64,000 nt of DNA. Source: Methylobacterium terricola (GTDB lineage Bacteria; Pseudomonadota; Alphaproteobacteria; Rhizobiales; Beijerinckiaceae). A program made the position numbers and the translations under genes. Under the pieces are notes generated by a model, which did not search any database, was not told the origin of the DNA, and saw nothing but the letters and a program-made list of their open reading frames with translations. Where the stretch lies: contig NZ_VDDA01000011.1 in NCBI RefSeq assembly GCF_006151805.1, positions 62,001 to 126,000 of the forward strand. Direction: 5' to 3'. Every line of letters starts with the position of its first letter. The first letter of the stretch is position 1. Below, piece after piece: positions 42,859 through 52,689 of this stretch.

Positions 42859-44364
42859 TCAGTGGATCGTCAGTCGCCCCGTCGCGATGGTCAGAGGCGC
42901 GTGGGCGCGGATGTAGGACATCACCACGTTGGCGACGAGCGTGCCGTCGGTCGCGCCGACCACGGTCTTGCCGTCGGCCAGCATCCCGTAATCGTTGCCG
43001 CCGGCGAGCATGAAGTTGTTGGCCGCCACGCTGTAGGTGCGGCCCAGATCGAGGGGGGCGTCGCCGACGCGGACCGAGGCGACCCGCTTGCCGACCGGCG
43101 CAGCCGCATCGACCGTGACGGTGATCCCCGACACCTGCGGGAAGCGGCCGGCGGAGCGGCCGAGCTCGGAAAACCCGTTCTCCAGGGCGGCCAGCACCTG
43201 GGCGCCGGTGACCTTCACCAGCACCGAGGTGTTGCCGAAGGGCAGTTCGGTCAGCACGTCGCGGCGGGTCAGGTCGCTGTCGGCCGGATAGGTCCGGTTG
43301 CCGCGGATGCCGCCGCCGTTCATCAGGCCGATCTCGGCCCCGGCGGCATGGCGCAGGGCGTCGGCGACGAGGTCGCCGAAGGCGGCCTCGCCCCGGCGTA
43401 CCGTCTCGATGCGGGTGTCGAGGGCGTTGGTCACCCGGCCGAGCGGCACGTCGAGCTCGCGGGCAAGCTCCGCCTCCTGGCGCTGCACCACCGTCAGCAC
43501 CTCCGGGTCGGGCTCGATCTCGGCGGTGTCATGGATGCGGAAGGCGGCGGTCCAGGTCAGGCCTGCGCCGCTGCCCTCCGCCTTCACGTCGATGGCGGTG
43601 ACGTATTCGGCATCGTGGCCCGATTCGGCGAAGACCGTGCGGCCGTCGTAGCGCAGAGCCAGGTCGTGGTCGTGGCCGGACAGCACGATGTCGGCGTGGC
43701 GGCTCGCCACCAGGGCGTCGTCGGTCGCCCGGTCGGTGTGGGTGACGACCAGCACCATCTCGGCGCCGGCCGCCCGCAACGCCGCCGCCTCGCGGGCGAG
43801 CGTCGCGACCGCGGGGCCGAAGCTCCAATCCCCCGATTGCGACTTCGCCGGGGTCTCGGGCAGCGCGAGGCCGACCACGCCGAGCCTGATCCCGCCGATG
43901 GTCAGGATCGTGGAGTCGCTCGTCCCCGGGACCGGCGTGCCGTCGACCCGGCGCAGGTTGGCGGCGAAGACCGGGAAGGTCGCGGCCCGCATCCGCTCCA
44001 GGTAGACCGCCTGGCCGAAATCGAACTCGTGGTTGCCCGGCACGAACACGTCGGGCTTGATCAGGTTGGTGAGCTCGATGATGTGCCGGCCCTTGTCGAT
44101 CCCCGACATCAGCGAGGGCGAGAGCGTGTCGCCGGCATGGCAGACCAGGACCGGGCGGCCTTTCGCCCGCTCCGCCTTGACCACCGCCGCGAGCTTCGGA
44201 AAGCCGCCGCGGCCGTCGACCGCCCCCATCCGGTAGATGTCGTTGACGAGGACGAGCGTGAAGTCGACGTCCGGTCCCCGCGCGGCGGCCGGCCCGCCGG
44301 CGAATCCCGCAAGGCCGGCCCCGAGGCCGAGGGCGAGGGTCTGGCGGCGGCTGGGCGAGGTCAT
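42859..44364 (-). CDS. Secreted 5'-nucleotidase / 2',3'-cyclic phosphodiesterase family protein
   Basis: The 501-residue periplasmic protein has a twin-arginine-like signal (SRRQTLALGLGAGLAGFAGG). The N-terminal metallophosphatase domain shows LVLVNDIYRM, CHAGDTLSPS, VPGNHEFDFG and SGHDHDLAL; the C-terminal 5'-nucleotidase domain has MNGGGIRGNRTY and AANNFMLAGGNDYGM. Such proteins release nucleosides and phosphate from nucleotides outside the cytoplasm. The ATG at 44364 (MTSPSRRQT) is used; the frame is open further upstream but has no signal. It lies 12 bp upstream of ung on the same strand, so they may be cotranscribed. Confidence 0.92.
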   Translation of the reverse strand: MTSPSRRQTLALGLGAGLAGFAGGPAAARGPDVDFTLVLVNDIYRMGAVDGRGGFPKLAAVVKAERAKGRPVLVCHAGDTLSPSLMSGIDKGRHIIELTNLIKPDVFVPGNHEFDFGQAVYLERMRAATFPVFAANLRRVDGTPVPGTSDSTILTIGGIRLGVVGLALPETPAKSQSGDWSFGPAVATLAREAAALRAAGAEMVLVVTHTDRATDDALVASRHADIVLSGHDHDLALRYDGRTVFAESGHDAEYVTAIDVKAEGSGAGLTWTAAFRIHDTAEIEPDPEVLTVVQRQEAELARELDVPLGRVTNALDTRIETVRRGEAAFGDLVADALRHAAGAEIGLMNGGGIRGNRTYPADSDLTRRDVLTELPFGNTSVLVKVTGAQVLAALENGFSELGRSAGRFPQVSGITVTVDAAAPVGKRVASVRVGDAPLDLGRTYSVAANNFMLAGGNDYGMLADGKTVVGATDGTLVANVVMSYIRAHAPLTIATGRLTIH

Positions 44365-44570
44365 GCGGGGCTCCAAGCGGGCTGAGGATGCCCGCGACGG
44401 GTATGTCTCACGGTGATCTTGACCGTTGGATGTCGCCCGCGCACCGCGGTGCAGCGTCACGACGCGTTGGTTCGGGCGATCGTTGCGCTATGTAATCCGC
44501 GACCCGACGCGAAGACAGACGGGCCCGGCGCGCCATTCTCCGGGCCCCCAGAAGAGCAGACCGCACGACC

Positions 44571-45662
44571 ATGAACGAGGTGACCCCGAACGCCGCGCTC
44601 GCCCGCGGCGCCACCCCCGTCGCCCAGGCTACCGCAGGGCAAGCGGGCGCTCTCCCGGCCGGCCACCCGGCCGTGCGCTGGGGCCGGGTCGGTGTGCTCC
44701 TGATGAATCTCGGCACCCCCGAGGGCACGAGCTACTGGCCGATGCGCCGCTACCTCAAGGAGTTCCTGTCCGACCGGCGGGTGATCGAGGTGCCGCGCGC
44801 GATCTGGTGGCCGCTCCTCAACCTCGTCATCCTGACCAAGCGCCCAGGCCCGAAGGGGCGCGACTACGCCTCGGTCTGGAACACCGAGAGGGACGAGGGC
44901 CCGCTCAAGACCATCACCCGCGGCCAGGCCGAGAAGCTGCAGGCGGCGATGGGGGACAAGGTCGTGGTGGATTGGGCGATGCGCTACGGCAAGCCCGAGG
45001 TGGACCAGCGCATCCAGGCCCTGCTCGACCAGGGCTGCGACCGCATCCTGCTGGTGCCGCTCTACCCGCAATACGCCGCCGCGACCTCGGCCACCGCCTG
45101 CGACCAGGCGTTCCGCGCGCTGATGAAGATGCGCTGGCAGCCGACCGTGCGGGTGTCGCCGCCCTACCACGACGACCCGGTCTACATCGAGGCGGTGGCG
45201 AGCGCGATCCGCCGCGACCTCGCCGCCCTCGACTTCGAGCCCGAGGTGATCCTGACCTCGTTCCACGGCGTGCCGAAATCGTACCTGATGAAGGGCGATC
45301 CCTATCACTGCCAGTGCGTGAAGACCGGCCGCCTGATCCGCGAGGCGCTCGGCTACTCGCCGGAGCGGATGCGGACGACCTTCCAGTCGCGCTTCGGCAA
45401 CGAGGAATGGCTGAAGCCCTATACCGACGAGACCGTGAAGGAGCTGGCGGCGCAAGGCGTGAAGCGCCTCGCCATCGTGGCGCCGGGCTTCACCGCCGAC
45501 TGCCTCGAGACGCTCGAAGAACTCGACGGCGAGAACCGGCACTATTTCGAGGAGGGCGGCGGCACCCATTTCGCCTACCTGCCGTGCCTCAACGATGGCC
45601 CGGAGGGCATGCAGGTGATCGAGCACGTCGTCGCCCGCGAGCTGAAGGGCTGGATCGACTGA
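44571..45662 (+). CDS. hemH: Ferrochelatase
   Basis: HemH inserts Fe2+ into protoporphyrin IX as the last step of haem synthesis. The 363-residue protein has the N-terminal VLLMNLGTPEG, the catalytic His in LTSFHGVPKSYLMKGDPYHCQC near residue 228, and the acidic GFTADCLETLEE near residue 305. A roughly 35-residue Ala-rich N-terminal extension precedes the domain. The upstream gap has a GGGCCCGG...CCGGGCCCC palindrome (about 44521-44548), which could be a regulatory or repeat site. It is divergent from the 5'-nucleotidase gene. Confidence 0.96.
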   Translation: MNEVTPNAALARGATPVAQATAGQAGALPAGHPAVRWGRVGVLLMNLGTPEGTSYWPMRRYLKEFLSDRRVIEVPRAIWWPLLNLVILTKRPGPKGRDYASVWNTERDEGPLKTITRGQAEKLQAAMGDKVVVDWAMRYGKPEVDQRIQALLDQGCDRILLVPLYPQYAAATSATACDQAFRALMKMRWQPTVRVSPPYHDDPVYIEAVASAIRRDLAALDFEPEVILTSFHGVPKSYLMKGDPYHCQCVKTGRLIREALGYSPERMRTTFQSRFGNEEWLKPYTDETVKELAAQGVKRLAIVAPGFTADCLETLEELDGENRHYFEEGGGTHFAYLPCLNDGPEGMQVIEHVVARELKGWID

Positions 45663-45720
45663 GCGGTGGACGGGCCGCCGCCTCCGTCGCGGCGGCCCTG
45701 CGCTCGGGATAAGCTCGGGC

Positions 45721-46263
45721 ATGACCACGACCTTCCTCCTGGGTAGCCTGCCGACCCCGATCGGCACGATGCTGCTGGTCTTCGACGAGGACGCCGCCTT
45801 GCGCGCCCTCGACTGGTCGGACCACGAGGCGCGGATGCGGCGCCTGCTGCGGCTGCATTACGGCACCGCCTTCGCCCTGAACGAGGTTGCCCCGCCGCCC
45901 GCGCTCGCCGCGCCGATCGCGGCCTATTTCGCCGGCGATCTCCGGGCGATCGATGGGCTGTCGGTACGCACCAACGGCACCGTCTTCCAGCGCGAGGTCT
46001 GGGCTGCGCTCCGGGCCATCCCGGCCGGCACCACCGTGAGCTACGGCGCCCTGGCGCAGCGGCTGGGCCGCGACAAGGCGGTGCGGGCGGTCGGGCTCGC
46101 CAACGGCGCCAACCCCGTCGGCCTCGTGGTGCCGTGCCACCGGGTGATCGGGGCCAATGACAGCCTCACCGGCTATGGCGGCGGGCTTCACCGCAAGCAG
46201 TGGCTCCTGGCGCATGAGGGCGTGACGCTCGGGGGGCGGCAGGGGAGGCTGGATCTGGGGTGA
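45721..46263 (+). CDS. ogt: Methylated-DNA--protein-cysteine S-methyltransferase
   Basis: The protein repairs O6-alkylguanine by moving the alkyl group to its own cysteine. The 180-residue product has an N-terminal alpha/beta domain and a C-terminal DNA-binding domain with the active site VPCHRVIG near residues 138-145 and the helix-turn-helix TTVSYGALAQRLGR near 102. Lacks an Ada-type N-terminal regulator domain, so it is an Ogt-like enzyme. It follows hemH by 58 bp and could be part of the same transcript. Confidence 0.95.
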   Translation: MTTTFLLGSLPTPIGTMLLVFDEDAALRALDWSDHEARMRRLLRLHYGTAFALNEVAPPPALAAPIAAYFAGDLRAIDGLSVRTNGTVFQREVWAALRAIPAGTTVSYGALAQRLGRDKAVRAVGLANGANPVGLVVPCHRVIGANDSLTGYGGGLHRKQWLLAHEGVTLGGRQGRLDLG

Positions 46264-46333
46264 GGCGGATTCATCCTCGACGTGCCGCGCGACAGATGTG
46301 CCGTCTCCCTAAACTCTGATCGACTCGCACAGG

Positions 46334-46730
46334 ATGAGGTTGCGGGTGGGGGCGGGTCTCGCCGGGCGGTCCATCCGGCTCGATGTCGCCCGCGAAGAGG
46401 GCTGGCGGCACCTCGCGGACCTCGTCCCGACCGCGGACGGCGTGGTGAACAAGGCCGGCCTCACCGGCGTCGAGACCGGGCCGGTCGCTCACCGACCCCG
46501 ACCATGCGAGCCTGGCGGATTGGCAGGCGGTCCACCGGCTCGATCGTCAACTGCCGGGGGAGGGGTCCGGGCGCGAGGCGCGGATGGCGGCCCTGGTGGC
46601 GGATACCCCAGTCAAGCGCTGCGGGACGCCGAACGAGGCCGCGTCCATGACCGGGGCGGAACTCGGCCGGGGTGGCGACCTGCCGGCGGGCTCGGCGGCG
46701 ACCCCCGACCGATCAACTCTGTCCGACGAG
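46334..46730 (+). pseudogene. Decayed short-chain dehydrogenase/reductase gene
   Basis: Pieces of an SDR protein are spread over three frames. Frame 2 gives SIRLDVAREEGWRHLADLV and VVNKAGLTGVETG (the normal motif is NNAG). Frame 1 from 46495 gives SLTDPDHASLADWQAVHR. Frame 3 from about 46584 gives MAALVADTPVKRCGTPNEAA, then SMTGAELGRGGDLPAGSAA, which should read close to VTGAELVVDGG. The active-site YxxxK region is missing altogether, so frameshifts and at least one internal deletion have destroyed the gene. The 600-bp stretch between ogt and groEL holds no intact gene. Confidence 0.75.
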
Positions 46731-46798
46731 ATCGTCTCGTCCGTGAGGTCATCGAGACCGAAGGACCGGAGAGTGATTCGCGCCGGCCCGCGCCCAAC

Positions 46799-46832
46799 GG
46801 AAAAGGGGCCGCCTTGCGGCGACCCCCTTCCG
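46799..46832 (-). terminator. Intrinsic terminator of groESL
   Basis: On the minus strand AAGGGGGTCGCC and GGCGGCCCCTT pair around GCAA with one bulge or mismatch, and are followed by TTCCG. It lies 26 bp after the groEL stop. Confidence 0.8.
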
Positions 46833-46857
46833 TCTCTCGGGACTGAGTGACCTGGAC

Positions 46858-48498
<1,641 letters not shown>

Positions 48499-48604
48499 GG
48501 TGATTCCTCTTTCGTGAATCGGTGTTGCGGGGCAAACCCTCCGGCGTCAGCTCCCGGTATGGGGCGCCGCCGTCAGGCTTCAGGACTGATCAGGGGGTGA
48601 CGAT

Positions 48605-48892
48605 TTACGCCAGCACGCCCATGATGTCGGACTCCTTCATGATGAGGAGGTCCTTGCCGTCGATCTTGACCTCGGTGCCCGACCACTTGCCGAACAGGAC
48701 GCGGTCGCCGGCCTTGACGTCGAGGGGGTTCAGCTTGCCGGACTCGTCGCGGGCGCCGGGGCCGACGGCGACGATCTCGCCCTCTTGCGGCTTCTCCTTG
48801 GCGGTGTCCGGGATGATGATGCCGCCCTTGGTCTTCTCCTCGCTCTCGATGCGACGGACGACGACACGGTCGTGCAGCGGACGGAATTGCAT
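48605..48892 (-). CDS. groES: Co-chaperonin GroES
   Basis: This 95-residue co-chaperonin caps GroEL. It starts MQFRPLHDRVVVRRIES, contains the mobile-loop region EEKTKGGIIIPDTAKEKPQEG (about residues 18-38) and ends IMKESDIMGVLA, all classical. A CIRCE operator 72 bp upstream of the start codon and a TTGACT-type promoter behind it show heat-shock control by HrcA and probably a housekeeping sigma factor. Confidence 0.98.
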   Translation of the reverse strand: MQFRPLHDRVVVRRIESEEKTKGGIIIPDTAKEKPQEGEIVAVGPGARDESGKLNPLDVKAGDRVLFGKWSGTEVKIDGKDLLIMKESDIMGVLA

Positions 48893-48963
48893 GTGCTGCC
48901 CTCTTGCTTCGCAGAACGCATTGCGGTTGGTGCTGGCGCCGAAGCCGCCTTCCAACCCGGGCA

Positions 48964-48990
48964 TTAGCACTCTCGTGAGGTGAGTGCTAA
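48964..48990. promoter_or_regulatory. CIRCE operator (HrcA site)
   Basis: TTAGCACTC, nine spacer bases, GAGTGCTAA: a perfect match to the CIRCE consensus with the full 9-9-9 inverted repeat. It lies between the groES promoter and start codon, where the HrcA repressor binds at normal temperature. Confidence 0.98.
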
Positions 48991-49000
48991 GGCTGGCGAG

Positions 49001-49029
49001 GAGATAATCGGGCCGCGCGGACGAGTCAA
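49001..49029 (-). promoter_or_regulatory. groESL promoter
   Basis: On the minus strand TTGACT (49029-49024), a 17-base spacer and TATCTC (49006-49001) form a good -35/-10 pair. The predicted transcript start falls just before CIRCE, as expected for HrcA repression. Confidence 0.65.
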
Positions 49030-49099
49030 GGCGCTGGCCTGTGGCAAACGGGAAACAATCCAGGCCGAGCCGGCAGAGGCTCGAGGGGGCCTCACGGTC

Positions 49100-50092
49100 A
49101 TGATCACACTGCACGGCGCCGAGGGCGTCGTCGCCGAGGGGCAGGCCTGCGCGGCGCTCCCGGCCCACGGCACCTGGCTCGACCTCGACGATCCGAGCGA
49201 GGCCGAGACGGCGCTCGCCGAGGCGGTCACCGGCCTCGCCGTCCCGTCGCGAGCGGCCCTGAGCGAGGTGCAGAATTCCCGCCGGCTCAACCGGCGCCGG
49301 GACGCGTTCTACCTCAGCACCCCGATGGTGGCGTTCCGCGACGACGACCTGACGTTGCGCCCGCTCGGCTTCGTGCTGACGCCGGAGCGTCTCCTGACCA
49401 TCCGGTTCCAGCCCCTCGCCGCCTTCGACACCGTCAAGGCGCGGCAGGCCGAACGCGACGGGCCGGCCTCCAGCGTCGAGACCTTCCTGGCGCTCATCGA
49501 GGAGCTGGTCGACCGCATGGCCGACACCCTGGAGACGACGAGCGACGAGCTCGATTCGCTCTCGACCCGGATCTTCACCTTCGACACCAGCGCCAACGGC
49601 AAGGCGCGCCGCGACGCCGCCGCCCCCAAGCGCCGCGACCTCGCCTTGCGGCGCCTGCTGCGCGCCATCGGCCGGCGCGGCAAGGCCCTGGCGAAGCTGC
49701 GCGCCTCGCTGCTCGGCCTCGGCCGCATCCTGCCCTACGTCGCCGGCGAGGCCGAGGGCTGGCTGAAGCCCGAGGAGAAGGCCCGCTTCGAGAGCCTGCG
49801 CCTCGACGTCTCCTCCCTCGACGAGTTCGAGACCCGGCTCTCCGAGACCGTGCAGTTCCTCCTCGACGCCACCCTCGGCCTGATCAACATGGAGCAGAAC
49901 AACACCTTCCGGGTCCTCACCGTGGTCTCGGTGGTCGGCATCCCGCCGACCCTGATGGCGTCGGTCTACGGCATGAACTTCAAGCACATGCCGGAGCTGG
50001 ACTGGGCCTGGGGGTATCCCTACGGCCTGGCGGTGATCGTCGCGAGCGCGCTGGTGCCGGCGGTGTACTTCAAGCTGAAGGGGTGGTTCTAA
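49100..50092 (+). CDS. corA: CorA family magnesium/metal transporter
   Basis: CorA forms a pentameric channel for Mg2+ and some Co2+/Ni2+. The 330-residue protein has a cytoplasmic N-terminal domain with a long coiled helix (about residues 120-270) and two C-terminal membrane segments; the pore-gating motif YGMNF is near residue 288. It is divergent from groES, sharing a 207-bp region with CIRCE. The ATG at 49100 gives MITLHGAEG and follows a GGGGGC run rather than a good ribosome site. The longer frame upstream overlaps the groES promoter and is rejected. Confidence 0.93.
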   Translation: MITLHGAEGVVAEGQACAALPAHGTWLDLDDPSEAETALAEAVTGLAVPSRAALSEVQNSRRLNRRRDAFYLSTPMVAFRDDDLTLRPLGFVLTPERLLTIRFQPLAAFDTVKARQAERDGPASSVETFLALIEELVDRMADTLETTSDELDSLSTRIFTFDTSANGKARRDAAAPKRRDLALRRLLRAIGRRGKALAKLRASLLGLGRILPYVAGEAEGWLKPEEKARFESLRLDVSSLDEFETRLSETVQFLLDATLGLINMEQNNTFRVLTVVSVVGIPPTLMASVYGMNFKHMPELDWAWGYPYGLAVIVASALVPAVYFKLKGWF

Positions 50093-50147
50093 GGATTTTT
50101 CTAGTCGGCGGTCGTCAGCCGGTCAGCATCCATCTCGATATGTTCAG

Positions 50148-50285
50148 GGTCGTCCCGGGGCCGCGAAGCGGAGCGCGGGATCCAGAGCCGTCGGTCATTC
50201 GGCGAGAGGCAAACAGCGTTCCGCTTCGTCCTGCATCATCTGCGCGTCGGAATTCCGGGCGCCGCTCAGCGGCCCGGGAATGACC
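50148..50285. repeat. Diverged palindromic repeat element
   Basis: A 138-bp element fills most of the gap between convergent corA and EamA genes. Its ends GGTCGTCCCGGGGCCGC and GCGGCCCGGGAATGACC are imperfect inverted copies. Inside, GCGAAGCGGAGCGCGGGATCC resembles the GCGAAGCGGA...GGGATCCAG core of the GIY-YIG-flanking repeats at 60452, so it may be an old relative. Confidence 0.6.
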
Positions 50286-50328
50286 AAGAGGGTCGTCGTT
50301 TCTTTGGTTGGCCTCAATGCCCCGAGCC

Positions 50329-51213
50329 TCACCGCCGCGCCGCCAGCGCCGACCCGGCGAGGATCAGCCCCGCGCCGGCCAGCGTCGCCACCCCCGGCAC
50401 CTCCCCGAAAGCGACGTAGCCGAGGCCGATCGCCCACAGGAGCGCGGTGTATTCCATCGCAGCCAGCCGCGACGCCTCGGCCTTCGCATAGGCGCGGCTG
50501 AGCACCAGGTGGCCGGCGACCCCGAGCACGCCGACGAGGACGAGGAGCGCCCAGTCCGGCGCCGCGACCGGGGTCCAGGTCCAGGCCGCGGGGGCGGCCA
50601 GCATCGCGGCGGGTCCGGCATTCTGGATCGCCACGATGGTGACCACCGGGTCGTGGCGGGCGCGGGCGCGCAGCAGCACCATCGACAGGGCGTAGGTCAG
50701 CGCCGAGGCCAGGATGGCGGCGATGCCCCAGGCCGAGCCTGCCGCCCGCGGCGCCTCGGTTCCGACCTGCCCCGCGACCACGATCCCGACGCCGAGGAAG
50801 CCGACCGCCAGCCCGGCCCAGACCGGCGGGCGCACCCGCTCGCGCAGGAGCAGGGCGGCGAACAGCGCGATGAAGATCGGGCTCAGGAACGAGAGCGCCA
50901 GCGCCTCGGCGAGCGGCAGCACCGACAGGCCGTGGAAGAAGCAGAGCGCGGTTCCCACCACCAGCACCGCCCTGAGGCCGTTCGTGCGCCAGGTCTCGGC
51001 GGAGGGCCAGCCGGGACGCAAGGCCCCGAGCACGGCCAGCATCACGACCGTGCCGACGAGGTAGCGCGCGAAGGCGATGCCGGTGACGCCGTAGCGGTCG
51101 GACAGGCCCTTGATGGTGGCGTCCATCAGGGAGAGGAGCCCGATGCCGAGGGCGGCAAGCAGGATCGCGGAGGCGGGGGAGGTGGGGCGGGGGTGCATGG
51201 GGCGGGGGTGCAT
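50329..51213 (-). CDS. EamA/DMT family transporter with duplicated start
   Basis: The 289-294 residue protein has ten membrane helices in two EamA repeats, similar in plan to the transporter at 29260 but not close in sequence. The gene starts inside a perfect tandem 15-bp repeat, GGGGCGGGGGTGCAT on the plus strand (51184-51198 and 51199-51213), so that it reads MHPRPMHPRPTSPASAILL and either ATG can serve. Substrate unknown. It converges on corA and is divergent from the glycosyltransferase gene. Confidence 0.88.
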   Translation of the reverse strand: MHPRPMHPRPTSPASAILLAALGIGLLSLMDATIKGLSDRYGVTGIAFARYLVGTVVMLAVLGALRPGWPSAETWRTNGLRAVLVVGTALCFFHGLSVLPLAEALALSFLSPIFIALFAALLLRERVRPPVWAGLAVGFLGVGIVVAGQVGTEAPRAAGSAWGIAAILASALTYALSMVLLRARARHDPVVTIVAIQNAGPAAMLAAPAAWTWTPVAAPDWALLVLVGVLGVAGHLVLSRAYAKAEASRLAAMEYTALLWAIGLGYVAFGEVPGVATLAGAGLILAGSALAARR

Positions 51214-51339
51214 GGGGCAGGCGGATGGCCCGCCCGCGCCCGTGGCGCAAGGCCCGATGCACCATGCCGCTTAGGCGTTTCCTAAGGGGTCGGACCCATC
51301 CTGGCGCCCGATCCGCGAGAGGCGGCCAGGGAGTCGGTC

Positions 51340-52581
51340 ATGAAGGTCATCCTCGTCGCCGACCACGCCTACATCAATGGCGGGCAGGCCAAGGTTTCGC
51401 TGGAGAGCGCGATCGGGCTCGCCCGCCGCGGCCACGAGGTCGTGCTGTTCGCCGCCGTCGGGCCGGCCGATCCGCGCCTGGCGGAAGCCGGCGTGCGGGT
51501 CGTGCTCCTCGGCCAGACCGACGTGACGCAGGCGCGCTCTCTCGCCCGGTTCGGGGTGCAGTGGCTGTGGAACGCCGCCGCCGCCGCGCAGCTGCGCGAC
51601 CTCATCGCCGCCTCCGACCCGCGCGACACGGTGGTGCACGTCCATGCCTGGGCGAAGGCCCTGTCGCCCTCGATCGGGCCGGTCCTGCGGGGGAGCGCCG
51701 CGCCGGTGGTCTATACCGCGCACGAATACTATCTCGCCTGCCCGAATGGCGGCTTCTACGATTACCCCGTCGCCGCGGCCTGCCACCGGGTCCCGAACGG
51801 GCCGGCCTGCCTGACCCACAATTGCGATTCGCGCACCTATCCGCGCAAGCTGATGCGGGTCGCCCGCCACGCCCTGATGCGCCGCACCGGCCTCGTCGAG
51901 GGCATCGACGCGATGATCACCATCAGCCGGCTCCAGCGCGATGCCCTCGCACCCTATCTGCCGGCGAGGATGCGCTTCTACGACGTGCCGAACCCGGTCG
52001 ATGCCGCGCCGCTCGGCCACAGGGCGGGGGCGCCCGGCGACTTCGTCTTCGTCGGCCGCCTCTCGCCCGAGAAGGGACCGGGTTTGTTCGGCGACGCGGC
52101 GCGGCTCGCCGGGGCGCGGGCGGTCTTCGCCGGCGACGGGCCGATGCGGGCGGAGCTGGAGGCGCGCTTCCCCGAGGCCTCCTTCCTCGGCTGGCAGAGC
52201 CCGGATCAGGTCAAGGCGGTGCTGCGCGCCGCCCGCGCCCTGGTCTTCCCGTCGGTCTGGTACGAGGGCCAGCCCCTGACGGTGCTCGAATCGCTGGCCC
52301 TCGGGACGCCGGTCCTCGTCAGCGACGTCTGCGCCGGCCGCGAGGCGGTGCGTCACGGCGAGAGCGGCTTGTGGTTCCGCTCCAACGACCCCCGGTCGCT
52401 GGCCGACGCCATGGCGCATCTCGCCAACGACGCGACGGCGATGCGGATGGGGCGGGCCGCCTACGACCTGTTCTGGGCCGACCCCCTGACCATGGATCGG
52501 CACCTCGACGGGCTGGAGCGGGTATACCGGGACGTCTCGGGGCAGGGGGAGCAGGCGCGGCCGCTGGCGCGGGTCGGCTGA
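51340..52581 (+). CDS. Glycosyltransferase family 4 protein
   Basis: The 413-residue protein has the two-domain GT-B plan: the N-terminal acceptor domain (DHAYINGGQAKVSLESAIGLARRGH) and the C-terminal donor domain with FVGRLSPEKGPGLFGDAARL near residue 230, FLGWQS near 285 and the nucleotide-sugar motif SVWYEGQPLTVLESLALGTPVLV near 305. It probably adds a sugar in exopolysaccharide or O-antigen synthesis. It lies 108 bp upstream of a polysaccharide flippase-like gene on the same strand, which supports a surface glycan role. Confidence 0.9.
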   Translation: MKVILVADHAYINGGQAKVSLESAIGLARRGHEVVLFAAVGPADPRLAEAGVRVVLLGQTDVTQARSLARFGVQWLWNAAAAAQLRDLIAASDPRDTVVHVHAWAKALSPSIGPVLRGSAAPVVYTAHEYYLACPNGGFYDYPVAAACHRVPNGPACLTHNCDSRTYPRKLMRVARHALMRRTGLVEGIDAMITISRLQRDALAPYLPARMRFYDVPNPVDAAPLGHRAGAPGDFVFVGRLSPEKGPGLFGDAARLAGARAVFAGDGPMRAELEARFPEASFLGWQSPDQVKAVLRAARALVFPSVWYEGQPLTVLESLALGTPVLVSDVCAGREAVRHGESGLWFRSNDPRSLADAMAHLANDATAMRMGRAAYDLFWADPLTMDRHLDGLERVYRDVSGQGEQARPLARVG

Positions 52582-52689
52582 TTCCCTCGTCCGCCGCCGC
52601 GTCATCGTCACGACGGCGGTCTTGCACGCGCGTGAACCACCCCGGACACGACGGGTCCGGCTCTTCGCTTCGAACGGGCACCCCCTGAA

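Noticed and set aside
46334..46846. 170-residue frame between ogt and groEL as an intact gene
   Set aside because: After about 50 residues of SDR-like sequence the frame leaves the family alignment, which continues in other frames; it is a pseudogene.
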